DNA from: Tomocerus qinae
Lineage: Eukaryota > Arthropoda > Collembola > Entomobryomorpha > Tomoceridae
Length of the DNA stretch: 64,000 nucleotides
NCBI GenBank assembly: GCA_020055645.1
Contig: CM034547.1
Coordinates: 51,648,909-51,712,908 of the forward strand
Reading direction: 5' to 3'
Every line of letters starts with the position of its first letter. The stretch's first letter is position 1. The position numbers and the translations under genes were made by a program. The notes beneath the pieces were generated by a model, which had not been told where the DNA came from, ran no database searches, and worked only from the letters and a program-made list of their open reading frames with translations. Shown piece by piece: positions 23,676 to 36,271 of this stretch.

Positions 23676-26324
23676 TTACGTAATTATAAGTGGCACATTA
23701 TCCTTTTCATCTCCATGTCCATATGCGGAACCATTAGTGTTGGCATGAGTCAAGGAGACAGCTTCGGGCACAGAAGCATCCTGAAACGAATAATTTACAG
23801 GATACCAGTGTGCACGATGTCCATACGGATTCACTACATGTGGAGCTTCATTGAATTCTTCTAGCTCGTCAGTCAAAGAAGTATCCAGATTGGAAGTTAA
23901 AAGAAAGTACTGCTGGCTCCTTGTGGGCCAAAGTAAATGTGTCATCACAGCAAAAGCTAAACAATCCGCCGAATATGTTATACCTACAGCACAGATATTT
24001 CGACAATAATTCAACTACAATATTTCCTTTTTTTAAACTTTTTAATTACAGACAGATTATAATATTTGAATAGCAATTTTACCTAAAAGAAGTTTTGATC
24101 GCCAAAGTGGGGAAACTTGTAAAGCGATCAGAGCCATGATAGGCAAATATATAAACCAAACCAAGGCAGCAGCACCAAAATGTAAAAAGAAGTTAAGCTT
24201 GTGAGGTTGATGCTCATGATCCATTGTATCTTTTAGCTCATACAGGAACCAGATCATGATTATGGTTCGGAGGATAAGAATCAGCCAACCAGGCCACGTC
24301 TGTCCATTAAATTGTTAAATTATTACTTATGTTTCACATTAATTATAAATGTATTTTTGGTCTATGTAAAGTTATGAAGACTTGCCTGATACTCATCAAC
24401 ATCCTCTATTACGTCGACTTCAGTCTGAAATGTAGTAAATAATTTATGTTTTAACTTTATTTGAACAGCAGTTTATCAATGTTAGCATTATAATTTATTT
24501 TCCGTACAATTATTGATGCCAAATAGTAATTGCTACATATAAATGCAATTATGGCAAACTAACCTGGTTCCACACATAAAGAAGAATATGCACAACTCCA
24601 TACACAGCCCATATTGTGAAAATCAGCGGTTTGCTTGTCAACTCAGTACGAGTTATAGCCCAACCTTTGGCTAAAACTAGAAGAATGAGCATAAAAATTG
24701 CCTGTCACAAAGGAATAAGATAAACACATTAATATTTCATGTTGTTACACAACTCTGGTATTATTGGTACATACATAATAAACTGTTATAGTGGGGTTAT
24801 ACGTATATTTCATTTACCCTAGCAAGAATGTCCATAATATCACCAAATACAGCAAGCTTAGGATAGCCCTTCCCATCCAAAGAGAAAGTCAGAACGTGAA
24901 CTACATTCGAGAGAACTGCTGTCAGCTCCAGAGCAACACTTCCAGTAAATAATTTCGGTACAATGTGCCTTTGGCGAATGACAGCGTGGACTTGGAGTGG
25001 AACAAGGACCAAGTAGCATATGAAAAAGACTAGATATATCTCTACGGTGTCCTATTTTGAAAAGTAAATGGAGGTTTGTATTGGCCATAAGATAACTGTA
25101 AAATAAATATAATCTTCAAAAGTAACATGGGCAAAAAATGGCAAATACCTGGCGATCAAAAGAAAACTGATATTCGAGAGGATTCTGATTCTTCGTATAT
25201 GGGTTCCCATTGACCAACCAAATGTCATAGTTGAGAGAAGTGTAATTGCTACTATGTCGCCATTGGCACGTTTTCCAGTCCCGATAACAGGCTACCAAGC
25301 TCACATACCAAAATCTGCTCACGAACAATGTAAAGAAAGTACCATTATTATCATTTTTCCAGATCAAAGCTGTATACGTACGTACACTGAATGTAATTCT
25401 ATCTAATAAATTCATGCTCTGAATGTAAAGTTATTTGATGATACGGATGATATTAATGATCAGTTAAACTTACTTGGCTTGATTCTTATCTTTGATGGCG
25501 TACGTAAATTGATGCTGCTTGACGACACGCAGGGGACTCGTCTCTTCACTGCAAATGCCATTTTTAGGGCACGGAACTTTCCGGAGAAAATTATCTTTTC
25601 CCTCTGCCAAACATTGAGCATCGAACGATATATGAGAAATCATCTCAAACATTTGCTGACAAGCTTCATCTCTGTCTTTTGTATTACGATTCCTATAAAA
25701 GTCTACGAAATACTCTCTATCCAATACAACTAATGTCCCGGGATAAAATTTAGAAGCTGGTGCAGACTTTTCTGCTTTTTTGGCAACTGAGGAAGTTGCT
25801 TTTGTAATTTCAGTTTTTATGGTGCCACCATGCGTCGGTTTACTTGTACTTGCTTTGGAAACAGTTGAACTTTTGGTAGTATTATTCGGAATTGCATTTC
25901 CATTAACAGTTGCTTTAGTTGACTCACTCTTGTTTGAAGATCCAGAAATATTAGAATTTAGGGCTGAAACTCCTTTCCCAATTGCTCTTTTCATCATTAA
26001 TTTCGTTTCCATAATACTATTTTTCGTACTATCATTAACGACAAGGCCAAGATCAAATGGATCGGTTACATTTCCGAAAATGAAACCCTGAGTATCATTT
26101 CTATCTCCAATTTCTGTTTTCTGGAAGCCAAATTTTGTTAGAAATAGGAAGAATGTTTCCGTATTCCAGGTACCTTCTATATGGAGAGCTTCGCAATGAT
26201 TGTTATAACTTAAAATACAGCACCAAAAGAAAACCAAACAACAAATCCTTAAAGCTACACTTTTCGCTCCAATTCTCCTTGGAACTCTCACGATATAAGC
26301 CGAGACTTTTTTCGACATTTCCAT
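23676..26324 (-). CDS. GPR180/TMEM145-like seven-helix membrane protein
   Basis: Seven coding exons on the minus strand: 26324-25474, 25314-25149, 25051-24818, 24701-24564, 24424-24386, 24299-24083 and 23983-23676; 650 residues. A signal-type hydrophobic stretch (about 26-46) precedes a luminal domain opening with EGTWNTETFFLFLTKFGFQK, then a Ser/Thr/Lys-rich insert (about 105-190). RFWYVSLVACYR-like sequence (read KFWYVSLVACYR after splicing) leads into seven hydrophobic helices (about 343-366, 374-397, 404-430, 442-460, 480-500, 512-537, 550-573) and a ~75-residue polar tail. This is the intimal-thickness-receptor family (Pfam GpcrRhopsn4; GPR180, TMEM145), part of the GOST fold group. Orthology to GPR180 versus TMEM145 is not resolved here. 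The intron after the 39-base exon 5 starts with GC, not GT. Confidence 0.88.
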
Positions 26325-28818
26325 TTTCCCTGTTTATCCGATTTCTTTGACTTCATTCACATTCTTCCATGGTTATTGCTGTGCTTTACTGTTTCTGCTG
26401 ATCTCATCCGTTTGTATCTACACAATAACAAAAAACAGACACGTATTTGTATTACTTGCCTAGAACATTACAATAGTATGATAGTTGCTATATTTGAAAA
26501 GCATTTTACCTAATAAATACCATCATCAATCGTTATTATCAACTTACTCAGCAGAATATAATAATGGAAAATTTTGAACCGACGATTTCCCCCTATCATT
26601 AACATATCAGCTGCATTAAAAGTGAAAAACGATACTTTTCTTCAGTTCAGTCAGATATCCTTTATGAATGATGCAGAAGACAGAATACAATTTATTGCTC
26701 TTGTCAAATTTAATATAACAAAGCGTGGATACATTTTCTCTGGAAGCCAAACATCAGCTTACCTATTGCACAAAAAACAATAAAATTTATTACACAATTC
26801 TTCACACATATTTTTTCACTAATTTCACCATACTATCAAACTATCAACTATATACCTGCAATACCCTAAATGATATCCACTAACTGAGTTCATACGAAAA
26901 TTCAAGAGGCCATTATAGATGGCTAAATATTTGAAGTTTGAAGTATCAAAATTAAGTATATCAATTTTGACGTTTTCAACATTTTCAAAAATTTGATGAA
27001 AAGTATTTGCAATGAGTGAGCAAATACGAAATTTGCCTACTATATTCACGTTATGAAATACAAAATAAAGTAAAAAGTAAATAAAAAATTGCAGTTATTA
27101 TATGTTATAACAAAAATTAAAGTTTTCGTACTTTTCCCTCTGTTTACAATTTTCTGAGCAGCCTTCTTCAGCTACTGTGTCTTCAAATGTGGTGTAGAGA
27201 AAATTCCCGAATCCCTGTACATTTGTAGAAAAAACTATTTAGGTATCCGAATACTCAGTGCAATTAATTGGCAATTGGAAGAAACACCTAATATTCACAA
27301 ACATTTTCGTATCTGCAAATTGTAATCTGCAGTTGGATGAACTAAGCTTAATAATTCTATTTACTTACGTACGATACCTAAATGCTATACACATGGACTC
27401 TCTCTTTCTCTTCTATATACTTGTACACTATACTTAGTTTAATGCAATTTAATCCATACATTAACAGTTATATCACACAAAATCATTATTTCATTATCGT
27501 CTACTTTTCTAATGCATTAGTCTCGCAAAGTCGCACAGCAGAGTTTGTTTGCACACTTTTAAGTAATAAGCAAACATATACAAACACATAATAATATAGA
27601 AATGTGTGTGTGCAGTTGTGCATTAGTTTTGATAAGCATTTATATTCACAATAGAGACACTTTTGACTTATACACGAGACATATACACATGTGTGCATAA
27701 GCAATATCTGACTAGCTATGTAAACATGTACTAAATATTTGCAGTCACACAACTATCTCCACTACTACATGCTACTACTGATTATATAACCTAGGTATAC
27801 GGTATGTATGTATTTCAATTTCAATAGGCCATAGATAGTCCAATAGTCAGATAGCAGTCAGTCGGACAGACGCTGTCAGGGACCGATTCCTACGAGGGAA
27901 TCACTCCTAAAAGACTTTACTCCTAAAGGATTCCTAAAAAGTACTTCTTCCTCCAATGCAATATATTAACTGATTGTTTTTAATTGTTTTAGAGTTGCCC
28001 TTTATACCACATCTAATCACGACTATTCGATTGGTTTAAAAATCAGTTTAATTTTCAGTAACTTTAATGTTAATTAACTGTTAAGACAATCTTAAGCTGT
28101 TATTGCATGATGAAGCTCACTGGACATTGTATTAGCTGGCTGTAGGAGTCCTGTAGGAGTAAAGTCTTTTAGGAGTGATTCCCTCGTAGGAGTCGTTCCA
28201 TGTAATCGGACAGACTTCTCTTTCTATAACCCTAGTCATCTTTCTGCATCGCACATGTTGGAGATCCAAAGACGGCCTTGAATCAAATATGCGATTACAT
28301 TTACAAGACCCATTCGTCCCCTACGACATTACATAAATGTATACTATGTGGTTAGATATTAAGACTTGCACACTTCAGCATAATTATTTTAGCTTAGTAC
28401 GCCAAAAGTTGTAGACTTTTTGGATAAGGAAGCATACAATCATTATTTGTTGATTAGATAAAAGTTTTAAGTATTCTATAACGAGGAGTAGAATAGAAAG
28501 CAGTCTGTCTGTAGTGATACCATTGCATTTTGTATTTATAAGGAAAAAAATAAGCCATTTGCATAAGTACATATAAATCATCTTATGCCATTAGTACTTG
28601 TAGTACTACGGACTGTCTGTATCTAAATAACAACCTGAGCATAGCCAACTACTAAATAATCCTGCAATATACTCAATACTGCAATAAATATCCAAGAACA
28701 TTTTTATTGGTGATTAATTATTTATCAGTAGTGTACAAGGATTCTGTGACATCTTTTCACGCAATATTTGTTACGTTTTTGATAGTTTTTGTAAATTCAA
28801 ATAAAAATCGTATCGATT
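26325..28818. other. Divergent intergenic region, GPR180-like / MOCS1
   Basis: About 2.5 kb between two genes transcribed away from each other, so both promoters should lie here. No core element was identified with confidence. The only clear structure is the inverted-repeat element at 27880-28199. Confidence 0.4.
27880..28199. mobile_element. 320-bp foldback element
   Basis: Arms of about 50 bases (27880-27935 and 28144-28199) share CCTACGAGGGAATCACTCCT and AAAGACTTTACTCCT in inverted orientation. The centre has no coding frame. A direct TCGGACAGAC occurs on both sides but 6-9 bases away from the arms, so a target duplication is not proven. Confidence 0.6.
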
Positions 28819-31800
28819 ATGACATCGACGGGGAAAATCTTAAACACTGCCTCTGTAGCTGCCAAACGACTCTACTCACAAATTCAAGTAAGATATTGTT
28901 ACACATCTCATTTTTTACAATTGTGCAATGTGGATTACTCATTCTCTTTATGTATACTATTCAAATATAAATATCACTATCAACATGACTATGAAGAATA
29001 TAGAGCACTTTAACTACATCATATATAGACTGTTATTATAATTTATAAGTGCTATTAGTTTACCCGTCTAGTCTTGTTACTCTTAGTACCTAAAGATGTG
29101 TCTCTAGCGTATACATTTTTTAATGCACTGTGCTTGAAGGATTTCAGACGCAATTAATAATGCACTAGTGAAATTATAAAGAACTCTGAAGATTCCTATG
29201 CAGCTTAAAATATTTAAATTGTGCAGGAAGGGAGGTACTATGTGCTAATAGCATGAAAGGAAATGAAAAATAAGTACAGCACGACATAACTAAACATGAT
29301 CAAAAATACTTGACTTACGGCAAAGGAAGATGACCCAATTAAGACACGACAGTCGTCACAATTTGTAACTAAACTTTTCGTTTTGGTATGTAACACCAAT
29401 TATAAGGCTACCATCTGTATGTAACTGGCATCTGAATGTGGTTGAATTAGAAATAGTAATAAGTGTTTACTGAACAATTGGCAATAAATTCCGTTCCGAC
29501 AAGAGTATTATGCAATTCTATTTGCATAACAAAATGTGCTGACAAGACAAATTATTGCATGAACTATATTTGTTAGGTATGTATAGCTGGTATAAATCTA
29601 ACACAAGAGTATTTGCACACAACTGTTTTTATAGTGCATGAAACCGCAGATTTATTGTAGCGATGTTTCTTTTAGCAGTGAAAAGTAGGTATATCAGTCA
29701 GACGAAAAGGAGGAAATGAAAAGTGAAATGTGAGTTTTGGAATTGAGTCTGTGAAGACTGTGAGTGAGTGACAACCGGAATGAGATTCAGGAGTCGATCG
29801 AGTAGCAAAGACGACGGAGTGAGTCGAGTATGGAGCAAGATGTGGAGGAGACTGAGGGATGCGAAAGCAAGAGAAGCTGACTGATATTTCTATGTGTGCA
29901 TGATAGTGCTATTGATTAGATATGAGAGGATGAGCGGAAGAAGATCTCTTATTAGCATGTGTGGGATACGTGGCCGTAATCTGCAAATGCGTATAAAACA
30001 TCCACTTTCCGATGAAACTTCTTACAACTCCTTTTCCTCATTGAGTCCTCAATATTCACTAGAATATCCAACATATCTCGAAATGATGTAAACATGAAAA
30101 TTCATTATTAGAAATATAATCTGTTACATTATATTTCTGTAATTTTTAAAAGACAATTTTAATTAATAGTAGAAATGACAACCCCCAGGCCATAATATCT
30201 ATCTACGTACTAAATTTTATTCGTTATACGTATATTTAAAGACACGAATAGGATAATGAGGTTATACCTGGAAAGCCAAGTTTAGGTACACAAAATTCTC
30301 ATTGTACTTGCTTATATGCATACAAGCGTGCAGCATCATCGTAAGTCTCCCGGCGACTATCAATCATCCCACACATTCTAAATTAAATACTAAACAGACC
30401 TTTTTATACTACACATCAGTATCGTGTTTTTAGTGAAGAATATACACATTATGTACATATCTGCTGGCAGGAATGACGTAGAAAGACAAAAGTAGGATAC
30501 AATTGAATTGAAATGCACCGCAGTTTTTACGGGTACCATTCAGTAAAATTATTTAATCGCACTATGCAAAATGCAGTGTACAGTTGGGTACTAGAAACCC
30601 ATAAAAACATCTTTATGACGTGGGATTAGCTTTAAGCCATTAATAAGCCCAAAATTAAAATGATTTTCTGCCTACACTCGGTACATTTATGACGGGATCA
30701 TTTCATGACATTTGCATTCCATAAGACTTTCAGTTGGTTTACAGCCCGGGTTATGTTGTACACGATATGCCACAAACGCAATTAACATGATGAATAAATA
30801 TATCTGTATAAACAAATGGTCTGCGGCTTATATTATTGCATAGATCTACAAGGGAATGGTAATTGGTATGTTTCCATTCGGAGATTTATCATTTAATATC
30901 ACAATTATACTATAACAATTTCACTTGACTGACTGAGTGGCCTAACTTGTACAATTATGAACCAGGAGGTCGGAGATAATCAATCCAATTCAGTAGATCT
31001 ATATGAGAGGTAGAGTGGAGAATGAATTCGGTTCGTAATACCGCTATAATAAGTAGATGACATTATAAACTACATAAATGCTCGCAGAGAACTGATTAAT
31101 ATATGACATCACCAATTGAGATGACCACACATATTAATTATTTTGATATTTACTTGATTACAGACCCCAATGGCAACTCCAGTACGTACGAGTAGATTAA
31201 CTGATCTGAAAAATAAGGATGATATTCTGCCCTTTTCTGCATTCCTGACAGATAAGTATGGAAGAGAACATACTTACCTCAGAATATCAATTAGCGAGCG
31301 CTGTAATTTGCGATGTACGTAAACCACAAAGGAAATAGTATATTATTATGGTACTTAATTAGTAATAATTAACTAAAGCAATTAAGATAAAATACAATTT
31401 AACAGGTACATACTGCATGCCAGAAGAAGGAGTCCCACTCACTCCAAAGCAAAAATTGCTTTCCTCAGAAGAAATTGGTAGGATTGTAAAGGTTTTTGTC
31501 AGCCAAGGAGTTGATAAAATAAGAATCACTGGAGGCGAGCCTCTGTTAAGAGCAGACTTGCCCCATATTTTAGGTTAGTTTTTAGTCTATTTAGGAGCTT
31601 TAAATCTAAAATTAAATCTATTCAATGCTATAGTATTCCTATGTATAGGATTAAAATGTAACTTATGTAACCATGCTGTACATATATTTCTGCAATTACA
31701 TTGAGTAAGCTTGTAATTTGAGTTTGCGTATTTAGGACAATTATCTGAAATGAACTTGAAATCGATTGGGATTACTACAAACGGGATTTTATTGGCTCGA

Positions 31801-34044
31801 CTGATGCCAGAGTTAGTTGCAAGCGGACTGACTAATATAAACGTGAGTTTGGATACGTTACAGCCAAAGAGGTTTGAGAAAATCTCGAGAAGACCTTCAA
31901 CAGCTTGGTTTAAAGTATGGAAAGGAATCGAAACAGCTCTGCTAAAAGGGTTTCAACCTCTGAAGATAAACTGTGTCGTCATGAAGGGAGTTAATGACGA
32001 CGAGATATGCGACTTTGTCCGTCTCACGGAAGAAAGAAATTTGGACGTGAGATTTATAGAGTACATGCCATTCTCAGGGAATAAATGGGATCTCGACAAA
32101 ATGGTCTCTTATCAAGATATGGTTACTACCATCAAAGAAGAATTCCCTGACTTCCAGAAACTGCAAGACTCTGTAAACCACACAGCAAAAGTACGTTACA
32201 ATTTTACAGAATTATTTATAATCCCTATTTGCATACAAATATCCGTAAACCATATGGCATAAATAATTTTTATGCACTTGCATTACATACAGAGAGGAGC
32301 ACAGAAAGTAGATTTAAGTAGACAGTAAATATGGATTACAAAATTGAGATGGTATGTTAAATATGCATAAGCTATGTGAAAGTGTTCTATTTACATGAAA
32401 CTCATGGAAGTAGAACTTTTGATAATTTGCTACGTCTATTTCTTTGATGTTACTAATACTACCCGACTAACTAAAATAACTTTGACTTATGCAGAGTAAA
32501 ATACTGTCTTCCCATATAATACAAGTATAAATATGTGCACACAAAACAAACTGTAGAAGATCTCATTATGCTTAAACAATGTAATAACTTTCATTAATGA
32601 TCTTAAGTTGAGAATATGTAGAAAAAGTTCTACCGTCCAAGTCTTCGTCACCATTGTCTCCATATTTTATAAGTCAGCAATTAAATCATCATTTTAAGAT
32701 AGAGCCTTTTTGTTTCGTTCCATTCCATAGTAAAAATCCTCAATATCAAAAAAACTGATAAAAGTTTGCAGCTACGATTGCATAGATAGGGTACTTTCTC
32801 TATTTTATATGTGTAAGGGTGTAATTCTTGCCTACAGTAAGTAACGTTGCGTTTAATATTGACTTCACCACAAAACAGTTTTTTAGTAGACCAATATTTG
32901 AAGATGATCTCTTCGTGATGAAAATATATCGCCAATGTTGAAGTTTACGAATTTGTAAAACAGGGATACAAAGTGAAGGGGCATGCTGGACAAGTCGGAT
33001 TTATAACTTCCATGTCTGAACATTTTTGCGGTGGATGCAATCGCTTGAGAATTACTGCTGATGGAAACCTAAAAGTCTGTCTGTTTGGCAATGCAGAAGT
33101 TTCACTGAGGTAAAAACATAAATATTGTTGTTTCATTTACTATTCACATCAATATCAATAACATGTCTTAAATGTCATATTTTAAGTGTATGAATAAACC
33201 ATACGCATAAGGTTTTCAGGGTGTGAGTGATATACTGTATATTCTGATACAAAGACCACAATTCATTTAGCCTACTGTCGGCTAGGTTTAAAGAATCATA
33301 CGCATCAGTTGACGTTTATACAGCGTTCGTGCTATGAAAGATACAATGTAATTTAAACTTTCAATGCGCTTCACTTATTAAAACTAATGTCTTTCATCTT
33401 TATGAATATTGGATTTAACCTCGAAAATTGTTACTTTTCTTCTTCCTATCCTAATTTCTACCCAGACTTTACGATAAAAATGATTTATAGCATAGTGGAC
33501 ATTAGGTTTTCAATGTAAAACGTTCAAACTTTATACAAATGTTATTTCCATTTTGGGTTTAACCTAAACAAAATAATATAAATTGTATGATATAATCATA
33601 CACCCAGTGAACCAATTTTGAAACATTCTGTAATCAACATTCTATATTTACTGTATTTCTCTACTAACAAAACCATGATGATCAAAATCGAATTGATTCA
33701 TTGGTCTCAGGTTTATTTGCATCGGTTACGGTTGGTCTTATTATGAGAATTATTCTGGATTTTACAGAGACATTATGAGACAAGGAGCGAACGATAACGA
33801 ATTACTTGAAGTAATTGGAAAAGCTGTTTATAGAAAACACGCCAAACATGCAGGTAATTTAACATACCCCCACAATACAAAATGATGTACAATGGCAATA
33901 CCACATACAATCATACAATTACAATTTGCGTCAGCAGACGAATGACGAAATAACACAATTTGGCAATATATTTTATATTATATTATAGGCATGATGAATT
34001 TATCCAAGATGGAAAACCGACCTATGATACTAATCGGTGGGTGA
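28819..34044 (+). CDS. MOCS1: MOCS1A, radical-SAM GTP 3',8-cyclase of molybdenum cofactor synthesis
   Basis: Seven exons: 28819-28887, 31164-31314, 31406-31573, 31736-32190, 32964-33109, 33768-33853 and 33989-34044; 376 residues. Exon 1 reads as a mitochondrial presequence (Arg/Lys/Ser/Ala, no acid). The radical-SAM CxxxCxxC motif is Cys70-Cys74-Cys77 in [10 protein letters not shown], completed across a splice. The C-terminal 4Fe-4S motif is CGGC...C (303, 306, 320), and the protein ends in the conserved RPMILIGG. The terminal Gly-Gly is known to be essential in MoaA/MOCS1A. With MOCS1B it converts GTP to cyclic pyranopterin monophosphate. The exon 2/3 junction uses the upstream donor GTACGT; the overlapping GTAAAC would shift the frame. 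Intron 1 is 2.3 kb and includes a purine-rich, GC-richer patch (29.70-29.88 kb). Confidence 0.96.
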
Positions 34045-34268
34045 CCTAAGGTGTCTATAATGAAATAAATAAAATTTTACATAATCATATAATAGAAATA
34101 TCTTTAACACAATCGTATATGCCGTAAGTCGCAATAAATACAAGATTCTTTATTTTTGGGTTGGGTTGAGGCAAACGGGACGTAGTAACCAGACATTAAG
34201 TTCTTTTCCCATTGCAAAAATCATGCAACAAATTTCTAAGTATATTCAAAGCCAGTCACTATTTACCA

Positions 34269-34317
34269 GGTTAGGGTTAGGGTTAGGTTAGAGTTAGGCT
34301 AGGTTAGGTTAGGTTAA
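34269..34317. repeat. Telomere-type TTAGGG/TTAGG run, left arm
   Basis: About nine degenerate units of TTAGGG, TTAGG and near variants. TTAGG is the ancestral arthropod telomere repeat. Confidence 0.8.
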
Positions 34318-34975
34318 CCACACGGGAGAAGTGGCAAAAACCACCCAGGAGAAATGGCAAAAACCAACCGGGAGAAATGGCCAAAACCACCCGGGAGAAA
34401 TGGTAAAAACCACCCGGGAGAAATGGTAAAAACCACCCAGGAGAAATGGTAAAAACCACCCAGGAGAAATGGCTAAAACCACCCGGGAGAAATGGCTAAA
34501 ACCACCCGGGAGAAATGGCCAAATCCACCCAGGAGAAATGGCAAAAACCACCCGGGAGAAATGGCAAAAACCACTCAGGAAAAATGACAAAAACCACCCG
34601 GTAGAAATGGCCAAAACCACCCGGGAGAAATGGCAAAAACCACCCGGGAGAAATGACAAAAACCACCCGGTAGAAATGGCCAAAACCACCCGGGAGAAAT
34701 GGCAAAAACCACCCTGGAGAAATGGCAAAAACCACCCGGGAGAAATGGCTAAAACCACCCGGGAGAAATGGCAAAAACCACCCGGGAGAAATGGCCAAAA
34801 CCACCCGGGAGAAATGGCAAAAACCACCCGGGAGAAATGGCTAAAACCACCCGGGAGAAATGGTTATAACCAACCCGGAGAAATGGCAAAAACCTTTTCA
34901 TTTGCCAGTTATCCCGGTGTTTTTTGCCATTTCTCCCGGGTGGTTTCAGCCATTTCTCCCGTGTGGTTAAGCTAA
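34317..34975. repeat. 23-bp minisatellite in the telomere-repeat element
   Basis: Roughly 24 head-to-tail copies of a unit like ACCACCCGGGAGAAATGGCA plus AAA, then two copies in inverted orientation at 34911-34970. The unit length of 23 is not a multiple of three and no frame of the unit has a stop, so artefactual frames of about 170 codons run through it on both strands. Each unit contains the palindrome CCCGGG. Confidence 0.9.
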
Positions 34976-35054
34976 CCTAACCCTAACCTAACCCTAACCT
35001 AACCTAACCCTAACCTAACCTAACCCTAACCTAACCCTAACCTAACCTAACCCG
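34971..35054. repeat. Telomere-type CCTAA/CCCTAA run, right arm
   Basis: About fifteen units alternating CCTAA and CCCTAA, the inverse of the left run, so the two face each other across the minisatellite. Confidence 0.85.
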
Positions 35055-35568
35055 GTAAATAGTGACTGGTTTTGAATATACTTAGAAATTTGTTGCCTGA
35101 TTTTTGCATTGGGAAAAGAACTTAGAAAATGTCTGGTTACTGCGTCCAGTTTGCAGCAACCCAACCTTATTTTTGTTTTCAAACTTGCTTTGTTCTTCAA
35201 TATTCAGAAGAAATAAAATACTAATTTTTTCATCGATCGAATTTAATCGACAGACAGTCCTTCATGTATTCGCTCTTACTTCTGCAGACTATTTGGGTGG
35301 GTCAAAACGTTAAATTTACTTATACAGTTTGCAAAAATGGAAACATGAATTATGGATAGTATTACTACGTTGTTCAAGATACAATGTTGTAGTAATCAAA
35401 ACCATGCACATCAACCCTGGTCAATTTTATAATTTTACTTTCATACTGCCATATGGTACCTTTTTATCATTGTTTTCTGTATAGTTTTTTTATTGAAGTT
35501 AGACAGTATTATAGTCACTTGGGATCAAAAATCCTGTATACCGTCATAAATAAATTATTTTATTGCAG

Positions 35569-36271
35569 TTTACGGCATATTCTTCCAGTATTTAAAGGTA
35601 AAACATTTATATGCTGTATAATAGGCAACGAAAAGATGCTACAGGACGGATTGAAGTTTCACTCATTACATAGAAGAAAGCAATCCTTTCCACTCTTTCT
35701 CCTTAAACAAATGACTAATTCAAATCCAGACCTACAAAAACACTTCCGCCGAAATTACTCCCACTCAAGTAGAGACGGCGAAGAGGACAACTCTCAATTG
35801 AGTCACGTAGATTCAAAAGGAAAAGTTCAAATGGTAGATGTGAGCGAGAAAAACATTACAACTCGAGAAGCCGTGGCAGAGGCTTTAGTAATTTTAAGTC
35901 CCATGGCATTTCAAGCAGTCGTAGACAATAACTTGAAAAAGGGAGACGTTTTAACTGTGGCCCAAATAGCTGGGATACAAGGGGCTAAACAAACATCTAA
36001 TTTAATTCCACTATGCCATCCATTACCCTTAACCAAAGTAGACGTCAAGCTTTCTCTGGAACACGACATTCATGGTATTAAAGTAATTGCTCTTGCAAAA
36101 ACAAACAGCACAACAGGAGTTGAAATGGAGGCCTTGACAGCAGCCGCAATTTCGGCTCTCACTATTTACGACATGTGCAAGGCGATTGACAAATCCATTT
36201 TAATTAAAAATATTCGTCTTCTTAAGAAAACTGGGGGCAAATCCGACTTTTCATTCAAAGAAAACAAATAG
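35569..36271 (+). CDS. MOCS1: MOCS1B, MoaC-type cyclic pyranopterin monophosphate synthase part
   Basis: A single large exon. MoaC motifs: VQMVDVSEKNITTREAVAEA, LIPLCHPLPLTKVDV, TGVEMEALTAAAISALTIYD, MCKAID and the LLKKTGGKS end. The family converts the MOCS1A product to cyclic pyranopterin monophosphate. The start is uncertain. After the acceptor at 35561-35568 the exon fits, in frame, the MOCS1A exon 7 cut at 34040 (inside GGT GGG TGA), giving a 609-residue A-B fusion. Acceptors after 35588 and near 35621 would instead fit a phase-1 donor. An in-frame ATG also lies upstream at 35453 and another at 35637. AATAAA at 36292-36297 ends the gene. Confidence 0.92.

Larger units (their letters stand above)
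34159..35166. mobile_element. 1008-bp long-TIR element carrying telomere-type repeats (Mutator-like?)
   Basis: Inverted arms of about 110-150 bases (34159 onward and up to 35166, ends GGTTGGGTTG / CAACCCAACC) share CAAATTTCTAAGTATATTCA and GGTAAATAGTGACTGG. The element is flanked by an exact 9-bp direct repeat TTATTTTTG (34150-34158 and 35167-35175). Long inverted repeats with a 9-bp duplication are typical of Mutator-like elements; no transposase is present. Between the arms lie outward telomere-type repeats and a 23-bp minisatellite. It sits in the MOCS1 intron that separates the A and B parts. Confidence 0.75.

Noticed and set aside
34309-34975. Open frames of about 100-172 codons on both strands reading as repeated KTTREKW/HFSRVV peptides
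   Set aside because: They come from a 23-bp minisatellite whose unit has no stop in any frame; the frames are a by-product of the repeat.
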